Assembly (NCBI GenBank): GCA_965207385.1
Contig: CBDBLZ010000021.1
Location: 992,001 to 1,056,000, forward strand
Direction of reading: 5' to 3'
DNA from: CAZXEU01 sp965207385
GTDB taxonomy: Bacteria; Bacteroidota; Rhodothermia; Rhodothermales; Bin80
DNA length: 64,000 nucleotides
Below the pieces are notes generated by a model. That model ran no database searches and was not told the origin of the DNA. It saw only the letters and a list, made by a program, of their open reading frames with translations. The translations under genes were made by a program, and so were the position numbers. This document shows positions 35,172-43,815 of the stretch, in pieces (within the stretch, counting starts at the first letter, position 1; each line of letters begins with the position of its first letter).

Positions 35172-36425
35172 TCACCGGTCGAGGACGCAGCGAGCCGCAA
35201 GGTGTCCCGACCGCGCGGCACCCTCTATTGTGGCAGGAAGGCCGGTATTCGTGTAGGCTCCGGCAAGGAAGAGATTGGGTATTTCCGTACGAACGCCCGG
35301 GCGCCTGCTGATCTGTGATGGGATTTGGGAATACGTTGCCCTTTTTTCCTTGATGACCCGGTACGGCGGGAGCTGGCCTTCGTCCAGGTCCAGCACGCGG
35401 GCTACTTCCTTCCAGGTCTTGCCGGCGATCTCGTCAACGGACTCGGCTGCCAGCGCCGATGCTGCGCTTACCGTTACTGAGGCTACGTCGTTGCGCACGA
35501 AAATCCACTGGACCGTGCCTCCGATCACGCCGACAAACGGCAAGTCGTCTGGCAGGCCGGGCGCCTCCGGCAGCCGGAAGTGTACGTTTACAATGGGGTG
35601 AAATGCCGTCGGAGTTGCGGTGCCGGGAAGTAGCGAGGAAACTTCCCACGGTGGAAGCGCCAGTATGACCTGATCTCGCTGCGGCAGCAATACAGTCTCT
35701 TTCCCGAAATCCAGCTCTCGTACCCGGCCGTCGGCAATCCGGATGGCGCCAAGCCTCATTCCAAGCCGGACGGCAGTGCCGCGGGCATTCAGGAGCTCTA
35801 CAGCCGGATCCACGAGCGCGTGCGAGAGGCCTTTTCTGGCCACCAGGGGACGGCAATGGGCTTCGCCGCGAAGGAACGTCTCGGCCAGCACCGGAATGAG
35901 CAGACTTGCCGCCGCTGTGTCAGCCGGCGTATTGAGCACGCCGACTGCCATGGGCTCCCAGAATCTCTCGAAAAGCAGGCTTGGCTTTCCGACACACTCG
36001 GATACCGTTGCTCCGCGCCGCGCAAGGGCAAGCCGCAGCCCGCCAAGGTAGTGCCATGTCCTCGTGCCGGAGACGCGGCGGCGAGAACTGGCGATCCACC
36101 ACGGAAGCCTGCCCGCATTGGGCCGCACGCACCAGCGTTCATCCGTTCGTACGTCAACAAAGGGAAACGCGGCGGCGCTTGGTCCAGCCATCCTGTTGGT
36201 GCTCCCGGTTGCCTCGAGGAAGCACGCGGCATCGGTGTTGCCCGAAAGTAGCAGGTGGTTGCCGTTGTCAATCAGGCGTCCAAGGCGCGCGTCGTAGAAC
36301 GACCGGCAGCGCCCTCCGGCGTGGCGCGCGGCCTCGTAGACGGTGGTCTCGATTCCATTACAGGCAAGCCTGACCGCCGCTGCCAGACCCGCAATGCCGG
36401 CGCCGACTACATGGACGCGTCCCAT
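35172..36425 (-). CDS. hpnE: Hydroxysqualene dehydroxylase
   Basis: 417 residues from ATG 36425, whose A is shared with the TGA of hpnD, a typical coupled start; the frame is open further upstream, but that part overlaps hpnD. It is an FAD amine-oxidase-like protein: dinucleotide motif VVGAGIAGLAAA at 6-17, then AGGRCRS and a C-terminal LFLAGAYTNTGLPATIEGAA. HpnE reduces hydroxysqualene to squalene, the third step of the HpnCDE route. The three genes are in order C-D-E on the minus strand. No squalene-hopene cyclase is in the window. Confidence 0.92.
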   Translation of the reverse strand: MGRVHVVGAGIAGLAAAVRLACNGIETTVYEAARHAGGRCRSFYDARLGRLIDNGNHLLLSGNTDAACFLEATGSTNRMAGPSAAAFPFVDVRTDERWCVRPNAGRLPWWIASSRRRVSGTRTWHYLGGLRLALARRGATVSECVGKPSLLFERFWEPMAVGVLNTPADTAAASLLIPVLAETFLRGEAHCRPLVARKGLSHALVDPAVELLNARGTAVRLGMRLGAIRIADGRVRELDFGKETVLLPQRDQVILALPPWEVSSLLPGTATPTAFHPIVNVHFRLPEAPGLPDDLPFVGVIGGTVQWIFVRNDVASVTVSAASALAAESVDEIAGKTWKEVARVLDLDEGQLPPYRVIKEKRATYSQIPSQISRRPGVRTEIPNLFLAGAYTNTGLPATIEGAARSGHLAARCVLDR

Positions 36426-37267
36426 CAGCCTGCAAGCAGCCCGTGACGGAGCCCAAGCCACAGTTTCCTTTGCGCTGTCAGGCGGACGGGCACGTGGCGC
36501 AGCCATCCGTTTTCGCTTAGCCGGTCCAGGACTTCGCGGTAAACGGCCCGCATGATGAGGGCAGGTCGAAGTTTCCTCCGCGGCAGCTCCAGCAGCAACC
36601 TGTCCGACTCGTCAAACTTGGAGTAGGCAACGGACGCAAGTTCGGCGAATGCATCGGCAAATCCCTTGTGGCGGAGGGTCTTGCCGGCCGGTGCAGGCGG
36701 TACGCCGTGGCTCCTGAGCAGGCTTGCAGGCATGTACATTCGCCCGCGGGCTGCGTCTTCTCGAATATCCCGCAGGATATTGGTGAGCTGCAAAGCGCTG
36801 CCCAGCGAAGTCGCGTAAAGGTATCCGGAAGGTCCGGCAGCGCCGAATACGTGGATTGACAGGATGCCGACGGCTCCGGCAACGCACCTGGAATACGCAT
36901 AAAGGTCATTGAGCGTCTCGAATTCCACGGTCTCGGCGGCATCGGTTTCGCAGCCGTCAATGATGGCATGAAATTCCTCCTGCGGAAGCGCGTAACTCTC
37001 GACAGGCTGCGCCAGCTGCCGCGCAATGAAGTGAGAGGGCGAGCCCGTGTAGAGCCGGTCAATTTCGCGCCGCCATTCATCAAGCGCGGCCCTTTTGCCC
37101 TCGACGGATCCGGAACTGTCCGCAATGTCGTCAACAATGCGGCAAAAGCCGTAGATGGCATACATGGCCTGGCGCCGGGCTCGGGGAAGCAGGCGCATAC
37201 CCCAGAAGAACGAGGTGCCGGACCTGGCAACGAGTTCCTTCAGATTGTAGGCGGTTTCCTCGCTCAT
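36425..37267 (-). CDS. hpnD: Presqualene diphosphate synthase
   Basis: 280 residues from ATG 37267 (the frame is open to 37324). A trans-prenyltransferase fold of the squalene/phytoene synthase family: first Asp-rich motif DDIAD at 46-50, second motif in LTNILRDIREDAARGR, and the conserved YAYSRCVAGAVG segment. HpnD condenses two farnesyl diphosphates to presqualene diphosphate. It overlaps hpnE by one base and lies 79 bases after hpnC. Assignment to D rather than C rests on the close likeness to the phytoene-synthase-like branch and gene order. Confidence 0.9.
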   Translation of the reverse strand: MSEETAYNLKELVARSGTSFFWGMRLLPRARRQAMYAIYGFCRIVDDIADSSGSVEGKRAALDEWRREIDRLYTGSPSHFIARQLAQPVESYALPQEEFHAIIDGCETDAAETVEFETLNDLYAYSRCVAGAVGILSIHVFGAAGPSGYLYATSLGSALQLTNILRDIREDAARGRMYMPASLLRSHGVPPAPAGKTLRHKGFADAFAELASVAYSKFDESDRLLLELPRRKLRPALIMRAVYREVLDRLSENGWLRHVPVRLTAQRKLWLGLRHGLLAG

Positions 37268-37346
37268 CACGTGTAGCCGTTGGCAGGCATCTGGAGTTGC
37301 CTTGGCGGAAGCCGTCGCGCCCAAGGGGACGCGCCTGGTGCCAGCT

Positions 37347-38258
37347 TTACTTCAGCATCTGAGCCGCATGCATCACCCGTGGTCGCCTGACTCGCAGCAA
37401 ACCGGCAAGTATCCCGCTGACAAAGCACGAAATGTACTGACTTGCAGAAAGCACGACCCGCTCTGCCAAAGGGTCCCGGTGACGAAGCTCCCGCGAGAGC
37501 CGCATCGCAACCTGAACGATGGTTGCGGCCTCCATTGCGAAGCGCCGGCCACGAATCTGGCCAGGCAACTTGCGCGCCTGCGTCAGCAGGTCATCCGTGG
37601 CATCCAGGCAGCTGTCAAGGACTCGCCGCAGTTCCGAGGAAGCGGCAGCGCCCTCCAGCGACTCGGCGCTGGTGCCAGCCTCCTGCATCCAATTCTGGGG
37701 TACGTACACTCGATTCAGCGACCGGAAGTCTTCACGGCAATCCTGCAGGTGATTCAGCACCTGCAGGGCGTTGCACAATGCATCTGAAGCCGGATACGCA
37801 GCCCGGCTCTCGCCGTGCAAGTCTATCAGGTAGCGACCAACGGGAGCGGCCGATCTGTAGCAGTAATCCAACAATTCATCCCAGTCCCTGTATCGCAACT
37901 TGGTGGCATCCTGTTTGAACGCGCTAATCAGGTCCTGGCAGTGTTCGGCAGTTATGCCGGTCGCCAACAGGCATTCCCGCATTGCATGGGCCGTCTCGCA
38001 GCCGCCTTCGGCGGTGGCTTCTCCCCGGATCGCCAGCGCATGTGCTTCCAGTCTGTGGATTTTGGCTTGCGAGGTCAGAGCGGCGCTGTCAGCGATGTCG
38101 TCAATGGCGCGCGCGTATGCGTAGAATGTCAGAACGTGGGGACGGATTTTTCTGGAAAGCAGCCATGATCCCACGGGAAAATTCTCGTCCTTTGCAGACT
38201 TTCCCGATGAAGTCTCCGATTGAGTCGTTGATCCGGTCGAATGCGGGTCTTCTGGCAT
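37347..38258 (-). CDS. hpnC: Hydroxysqualene synthase
   Basis: 303 residues from ATG 38258 (frame open to 38306). Family features: ENFPVGSWLLSRKIRPHV, a first Asp motif DDIAD at 53-57, YCYRSAAPVGRYLIDLHGE and the second motif HLQDCREDF. HpnC converts presqualene diphosphate to hydroxysqualene, so it works between HpnD and HpnE. It is the first gene of the minus-strand operon; the promoter should lie in 38259-38587. Confidence 0.92.
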   Translation of the reverse strand: MPEDPHSTGSTTQSETSSGKSAKDENFPVGSWLLSRKIRPHVLTFYAYARAIDDIADSAALTSQAKIHRLEAHALAIRGEATAEGGCETAHAMRECLLATGITAEHCQDLISAFKQDATKLRYRDWDELLDYCYRSAAPVGRYLIDLHGESRAAYPASDALCNALQVLNHLQDCREDFRSLNRVYVPQNWMQEAGTSAESLEGAAASSELRRVLDSCLDATDDLLTQARKLPGQIRGRRFAMEAATIVQVAMRLSRELRHRDPLAERVVLSASQYISCFVSGILAGLLRVRRPRVMHAAQMLK

Positions 38259-38587
38259 CAGCGGGTCTTCCGAAAATGAAACTACCGTCACATACGCCAC
38301 GCACAAAACGCGAGGTCCGTCTGCTGCTGCGGTTCCAAGAGAAAGGAACCGGACGGCGATGGCCCCGTGTTATCCTTGATTCTAGAGGTCAGCAGTCTGC
38401 GCCCTTGTATTTCAGCTTGCCGGCGTGGGGCATCCGTCCCCCTTTTCGTAGCCGGAAACCCGAATGGTGAACCTGTCTGAATCGTATTCAATCTTGCTGA
38501 TTGCGGCTGGTAACGCCCCGGCAGATGCAGGTTTCCCCTAATCCGTAGATTACGGCTTGCCAGGCTCGTCTGCATGGAGGCTACGGT
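38259..38587. other. Divergent intergenic region between hpnC and the MpaB-like gene
   Basis: About 330 bases that should carry the promoters of the hpn operon and of the MpaB-like gene. No clear sigma-70 pair or palindrome was found by eye. Confidence 0.4.
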
Positions 38588-39800
38588 TTGAATAACGGTC
38601 CGGAAACCAAGCCGGATGGCTTGCATCTTCCGTCGGCCCTTCGGCCCGGATACAATGCCATACGGGTCGAAGAGCCGGAATTTGCAGACTTGTACGCACG
38701 GCACTTCCTGGAAGGAGATCCACTGGCCGATCGCGCGGTCGCGGAGCTGGCGGAGGTCACTGCTGACGGAGCAGGATCGCACGCCCTCATAAGCGGCGCG
38801 CTTCGGGACCCGTACAGCATGCCGCCGGATACGCCACCATTGCTGCGTCAGCTGGTAGAAGAATGTTCCGTAGTTCCTGACTGGTTTGACGAGGATCTGG
38901 CACAGGCCGGCTGCCGGGCGTTTCACAGGAATGCGGAAACGGTACTGGGTGCGCTGTCGGTTGGCGCCATCGTGGAAGGCTTTTCCACACTGATTAGCAA
39001 GTCCTTCCGTATTCGCGGACGCATCTTTTTGAATGGAGTCCGGCGCCTGAAGCAAAACATACTCCACCTCGTGGAGCAGTATATGCCGGGTGGAATACTT
39101 CCTGGCGGCGATGGTTGGCGCCTTACGCTTCGAGTACGGCTTGTGCATGCGCAATCGAGGAAGTTGCTCCTTGCAGGCACCGGAGTGGGAGCATGACGTT
39201 TACGGATTGCCGGTCAGCACGGCACACATGCTGCTGGCCGCGGCTACGTTCTCCGGACGCCTTTGCCAGCATGCGCGTTCGCTTGGCGCCCGCATTTCGG
39301 ACGAGGAATGCGAAGGCTACGTGCATGTATGGCGCTTGACGGGCCTTTACCAGGGGATTCCCGAATCTCTCCTTTTCACGGACTGGGCGGATTCCCTGCG
39401 CGTATTCGCGCTCGCATCCAAGTGTGAACCCGAGCCTGACACGGACGCCATCATTATGGCCAATAGTATCATTAACAGCGCGCCTTTACTGGCCGGCATC
39501 ACCGATGGACCAAAGCGACGGAAGGCCGCACGCGATTATTATCAACTATCCCGAGAGTTGATTGGTGACGAACTGGCCGACAAGTTTCGCTTTCCGTCTG
39601 GAATGAGGCTAAAGCGCCTTCCACTTTTCCGACTTAAGCAACGAATGAATGCCAGCACAAGAAACTGGTTGCCATTCATGAAGAGGCGGTATGCCTCGCA
39701 CTACTTCAAGGCCCTGGCGGAAGTCCTGGATCTGGGTACCATGGAGCATTCCTACGAGCTGCCCAGCGCTGTCTACGATGAGGATTCGGAGGAGTGGTAG
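38588..39800 (+). pseudogene. MpaB/DUF2236-type oxygenase gene with a single frameshift
   Basis: Two overlapping frames form one gene. The first (38588 to TGA 39194-39196) contains FSTLISKSFRIRGR, GGILPGGDGWRLTLRVRLVH and then loses the family pattern after RKLLL. The second frame resumes at 39177 with APEWEHDVYGLPVS and runs to 39800 with further DUF2236 segments (LTGLYQGIPESLLF, YQLSRELIGDELADKFRFPS). One extra G at 39176-39177 explains the shift. Corrected, the protein would have about 403 residues. DUF2236 proteins are heme-dependent oxygenases related to rubber oxygenase Lcp and MpaB; the His in RLVHAQ is a probable heme ligand. Confidence 0.8.
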
Positions 39801-40239
39801 CTTGCTCTGAATCCGGGTTGGACAGGCGCCGACTTCGCGTTGGGATCCTGGGCTCAAGAAGATGTTGATGTGCTGGATTATGGAAGCCCGGGATTCGGGT
39901 ATTGGACAAGGACATTGCCGTGGGGGGTTTGCCGAGATACCGGGACGGAAATGCTCGCGGATGCGGCTGGCGTCCAATGCCGTAAGCGGCTGCAGACGCT
40001 AACGGCGAGGCATTCTGCTCTGCGCGTACCTTTTGCGGCAAACGGGTTGCACCTTAGCCGGTCCGCCTCTCCCTTGCATTAGCGGATTGATTCTGCAGGC
40101 GGAGGCGTCGGGTTGTGGTGCGCTCAGGCGCGCCAGTGCCCTCTCGCGCTGCTTCGTGGACAGTCCACCGCCTTTGCGCGTAAGATTACAATGGGGGCGA
40201 GCATTTAATCGCAAAGTGCAAAGCAATAGGAGTCGTCGC
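39801..40239. other. Intergenic region upstream of copA
   Basis: About 440 bases with no supported gene. Open frames on both strands look like chance. A strong AGGAG ribosome site at 40228-40232 precedes copA. No CueR- or CsoR-like palindrome was recognised. Confidence 0.45.
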
Positions 40240-42603
40240 ATGCGTAGAGTTCGCTTCGGCGTTTCGGGGATGGAGTGTGCTGCTTGCGCGGCGCGGCTGG
40301 AGCGAAAGCTTGCCGGCGTTGAAGGCACAAGGGAAGTGGCGGTCAATTTTGCCACGGGCGAGGCAAGCCTGCAGTACGAAGGGGGTGAGAGCGAGCTGCT
40401 CCAGGCTGTAAAGGAGGCAGGATTTGCTGCCCGTACCAATGAAATGCATGTAGCGCTTGCTGGAAGTATCTCGGACCTGGAAGCGCGCCTTAGCGGACTG
40501 GCGGGCGTTGCCTGGTCCATTGATGCCGAAGCCGGAGCCAATATGGTCAGGCTCCGGTACGTGCCGGGCCTGCAGGACCGAAGCGAGCTTGGACGCCTGG
40601 TATCGGACATTGGGACAGGTACCGCTACAGAGGCAGAAAACGAGCTTGCCAGTGAGCGCACGCGACACTACCGGCAGCTCCAACGACGCTTCATCGCATC
40701 CGCCATCCTTACGCTGCCCGTCATGGTATTGGCCATGGTTCCATTAGCAGCCGAATGGCAGTGGGCAAATGCTGTCTCACTAGGCCTTGCCACAATTGTG
40801 GTCGGGTGGATGGGACGTACCTTCTTCACCGGCGCCTGGCAGGCCACGCGCCGGCGCAGCGCCAACATGAATTCTCTGGTGGCTCTCGGCGTCGGAGCTG
40901 CCTATGCATACAGCACAGTGGCGACGTTGTGGCCCGGTTGGTTTACGCAGGCAGGCCTTGCGGCAGATGTTTACTTCGAAGCTGCGGCGGTAATCGTAAC
41001 GCTGATCCTGATGGGCAGGATGCTGGAGGCGCGAGCTTCCCGCCAGACAGGGGCCGCCCTGGATCGGTTGATGGGCCTTCATGCCAAGTCGGCGCGTGTA
41101 ATGCGAGGCTCCCAGGCCGTGGATATTCCGCTTTCCGCCGTCCGGGTGGGTGACCTCGCCGTGATCCGCCCCGGTGAAAGGATCCCGGTTGATGGCACGG
41201 TAGAGGAAGGCACGTCCGCCGTAGACGAGGGCATGATAACAGGCGAGCCCGTTCCGGTTTACAAGCAAGCTGGAGATCCCGTCGTTGGCGGTACGATGAA
41301 TACGGTGGGGGCATTGGTAGCCCGGGTGACACGCGTGGGAAGGGACACGACGCTGCAACAGATCATCCGGTTGACGCAAGAGGCGCAGGGGCGCAAGGCG
41401 CCCATCCAGCGCATTGCAGACACGGTGTCCGGTTACTTCGTGCCCGTTGTGCTGGTGATAGCCGTAGCTACGTTTGCCTTCTGGTTCGCTCTGGGCTCGG
41501 AGCCGCGGCTGGCGCATGCCCTCCTGACATTTGTATCGGTCCTGATCATCGCCTGTCCGTGTGCTCTCGGCCTGGCTACCCCTACCGCGATTATGGTTGC
41601 CACCGGAGCTGCGGCGTTGAATGGCATGCTGGTCAAAGGCGCAGACACGATTGAGCGTATCAAGGACGTCGACGTGGTGCTGCTGGACAAGACGGGCACG
41701 CTCACCGAGGGTACACTACGCGTCCGGAATGTCGAGACCATCGGAGACTGGTCCGAGGAAGAGGTTCTCGCCTTTGCGGCCTCTGCCGAAGTGCGTTCAG
41801 AGCATCCGATAGGAAAGGCCATCGTGGCGGAGGCATCGCGACGTTCGATAGATCTTGAGACTACGGAGGGTTTTGCGACGCAGACGGGCCGGGGTGTGTC
41901 TGCAAGCGTCGCGGGCCGGAGCGTAGTGCTTGGCAGCATGGCCTATCTGCAGCAATGCGGCATTGCTCTGGACACGCCGGCATCCGATGCAGCGGGCATG
42001 CAGGTGTTCCTTGCCATAGACCGGGAGCCGGCTGCCAGGCTGCTGCTGGTTGAGACGGTTCGGCAGAGCGCCGGAGCCGGGATTGCGGCCTTGAACAAAC
42101 TCGGTCTTGACGTGGCCATGGTTACGGGCGATGCAGAAAGACACGCCAGACGCATCGCGAGCGAACTGGGAATCGAAGCGGTCGCGGCAGGTCTGCTGCC
42201 CGGCGGGAAATCGGAGTATATTCGCCGGCGCCAGGCGGAAGGTCATGTCGTAGCCATGGTGGGGGACGGCATCAACGATGCGCCTGCTCTGGCTGAGGCT
42301 GACATAGGCATAGCACTGGGGACAGGCACAGATGTGGCGATGGAAGCCGCTGATGTGACGCTCATGCGAGGGGACCTGCAGGCTGTGGCAGGTGTGGTGC
42401 GGGTTTCTCGTCGTACGATGCGCACCATCAGGCAAAACCTGTTCTTTGCTTTCATTTACAATGTTGTAAGCATCCCGCTGGCCGCGGGTGTGCTATACGG
42501 AGCCTTCGGTCTCCTGCTGAGCCCCATGGTTGCCTCGGGCGCCATGGCGCTGTCAAGTGTCTCCGTGGTACTCAACAGCTTGCGACTCAAGTCTGTGGCG
42601 TAA
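40240..42603 (+). CDS. copA: Copper-exporting P-type ATPase
   Basis: 787 residues from ATG 40240, chosen because AGGAG lies 7 bases upstream and the first metal-binding domain starts at once. One HMA domain with GMECAAC (Cys13, Cys16) is followed by a second HMA-like segment without cysteines (about 72-128), which seems degenerate. The P1B signature CPC lies at 439-441 (IIACPCALGLATPTA), phosphorylation Asp483 in DKTGTLTEG, the HP motif in HPIGKAI and the hinge GDGINDAPALAEAD. CPC with this helix context points to Cu(I) export. It is followed by a DUF2231 gene. Confidence 0.95.
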   Translation: MRRVRFGVSGMECAACAARLERKLAGVEGTREVAVNFATGEASLQYEGGESELLQAVKEAGFAARTNEMHVALAGSISDLEARLSGLAGVAWSIDAEAGANMVRLRYVPGLQDRSELGRLVSDIGTGTATEAENELASERTRHYRQLQRRFIASAILTLPVMVLAMVPLAAEWQWANAVSLGLATIVVGWMGRTFFTGAWQATRRRSANMNSLVALGVGAAYAYSTVATLWPGWFTQAGLAADVYFEAAAVIVTLILMGRMLEARASRQTGAALDRLMGLHAKSARVMRGSQAVDIPLSAVRVGDLAVIRPGERIPVDGTVEEGTSAVDEGMITGEPVPVYKQAGDPVVGGTMNTVGALVARVTRVGRDTTLQQIIRLTQEAQGRKAPIQRIADTVSGYFVPVVLVIAVATFAFWFALGSEPRLAHALLTFVSVLIIACPCALGLATPTAIMVATGAAALNGMLVKGADTIERIKDVDVVLLDKTGTLTEGTLRVRNVETIGDWSEEEVLAFAASAEVRSEHPIGKAIVAEASRRSIDLETTEGFATQTGRGVSASVAGRSVVLGSMAYLQQCGIALDTPASDAAGMQVFLAIDREPAARLLLVETVRQSAGAGIAALNKLGLDVAMVTGDAERHARRIASELGIEAVAAGLLPGGKSEYIRRRQAEGHVVAMVGDGINDAPALAEADIGIALGTGTDVAMEAADVTLMRGDLQAVAGVVRVSRRTMRTIRQNLFFAFIYNVVSIPLAAGVLYGAFGLLLSPMVASGAMALSSVSVVLNSLRLKSVA

Positions 42604-42631
42604 GGCCCGCCAGAATTGGACACCGATCTGC

Positions 42632-43669
42632 ATGATGCCGGACTGGGCCCCAAACATTCATCCGATGGTGGTGCATTTTCCCATCGCACTACTAGCTGCG
42701 GCCTGTGTTGTGGACTTCCTGTCCTTGCTGTTTCGCCGGCAGCGGGCTCTGAGAACCAGTGCGGCTGCGCTGTACCTCGCGGGAGCACTCGCCACCGTTG
42801 CGGGCTTCATTAGCGGCAGGCAGGCAGCGGACGTGGTACAGGTCAGCGGGATGGCCAACACGGTATTGACGGATCATGCGGACTGGGCGGAGGTAGCCGT
42901 GTGGTTCTTCGGCTTATATGGTTTGTTTCGCCTCCTTCTATGGTGGAAGGGCGGTGGTCTCACCTTGTCTGTCGCCGCATTCCTGATCGGGGCCGGCGGA
43001 TTATTCCTGGTTTTCGAAACCGCTGAACGCGGCGCTCAGCTGGTGTTTGAGCACGGCGTGGGAGTAGGGCGCGTACAGGTTCTGGAGGAGGAATTGTTGC
43101 AGCGCATACAGGCGCTTGGAGAGGCCGGTACACCGAGTGTGGCCGAGGACGGGTCATGGTCCTGGTATCCCGGGCAGTACGCTGCGGAATCGTTTCGACA
43201 GGGGTTCAGGCTTTGGTCGGACTCAAACTTCACGGCCGAATCCCGCGCGGATACCGCACTGGCGCTTACCGTACGGGATGCTATCCTCTTCTTTGTAGTG
43301 GATTCTCCGCTTAGCAGCGTGCAAGTCGACGCAGGACTGGATTGCTCCGAATTCGACGGTTCCGTGCGCCTGGTCCACAATGCCCAGGACACGCTCAACT
43401 ACGTGTTCACGGAAATCGACGGGAATGTGATGCGCCAGGCAATAGCCAGGGACGGCAACGTCGACATTATGGATGAGCAGACCCTTGACGGTGCCGCGAC
43501 CGGCCAATTTCGCATAGTATCCGACAAAACGCATTTCCGGGCCTACCTAAACGGCGCACTCACGGCGCACGGGCATGGTGCTGCGCCGGACGCCGGCAGT
43601 ATTGGACTGCGTCTGGAGGGGACGGGGACGTTGGTCCTTACATCTATCCGCGTACAGGCGCTGCGTTAG
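42632..43669 (+). CDS. DUF2231 membrane protein with C-terminal beta-sandwich domain
   Basis: About 345 residues from ATG 42632, 28 bases after copA. The N-terminal DUF2231 part starts NIHPMVVHFPIALLAAACVV and has four helices through about residue 135. A short helical linker (EEELLQRIQALGEAG) leads to a soluble domain of about 190 residues (WYPGQYAAESFRQGFRLW, FRAYLNGALTAHGHG) that looks like a concanavalin-like beta sandwich of the LamG/DUF1080 style, probably in the periplasm. Its role is unknown; position suggests a link to metal handling. Confidence 0.8.
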   Translation: MMPDWAPNIHPMVVHFPIALLAAACVVDFLSLLFRRQRALRTSAAALYLAGALATVAGFISGRQAADVVQVSGMANTVLTDHADWAEVAVWFFGLYGLFRLLLWWKGGGLTLSVAAFLIGAGGLFLVFETAERGAQLVFEHGVGVGRVQVLEEELLQRIQALGEAGTPSVAEDGSWSWYPGQYAAESFRQGFRLWSDSNFTAESRADTALALTVRDAILFFVVDSPLSSVQVDAGLDCSEFDGSVRLVHNAQDTLNYVFTEIDGNVMRQAIARDGNVDIMDEQTLDGAATGQFRIVSDKTHFRAYLNGALTAHGHGAAPDAGSIGLRLEGTGTLVLTSIRVQALR

Positions 43670-43815
43670 ACGCGGCTGGGATACCCGCGTACTGACATCC
43701 TGTCACAGTACGTGCTTTGGTATACTTTTCGACCGGATAGCAGGTGGGGGAAGTACGGTCAACTTGACAGCACCCACCCCGCAAGTACGAAGCGATAGGC
43801 TGACCAATTGAGACA

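Noticed and set aside
39609..39977. Minus-strand open frame downstream of the MpaB-like gene
   Set aside because: Partly antisense to a recognised gene and without a domain or start signal.
43670..43815. Heat-shock promoter or CIRCE element before clpB
   Set aside because: A TTTGGTATACTTTT patch is present but no inverted repeat or defined sigma-32 pair fits.
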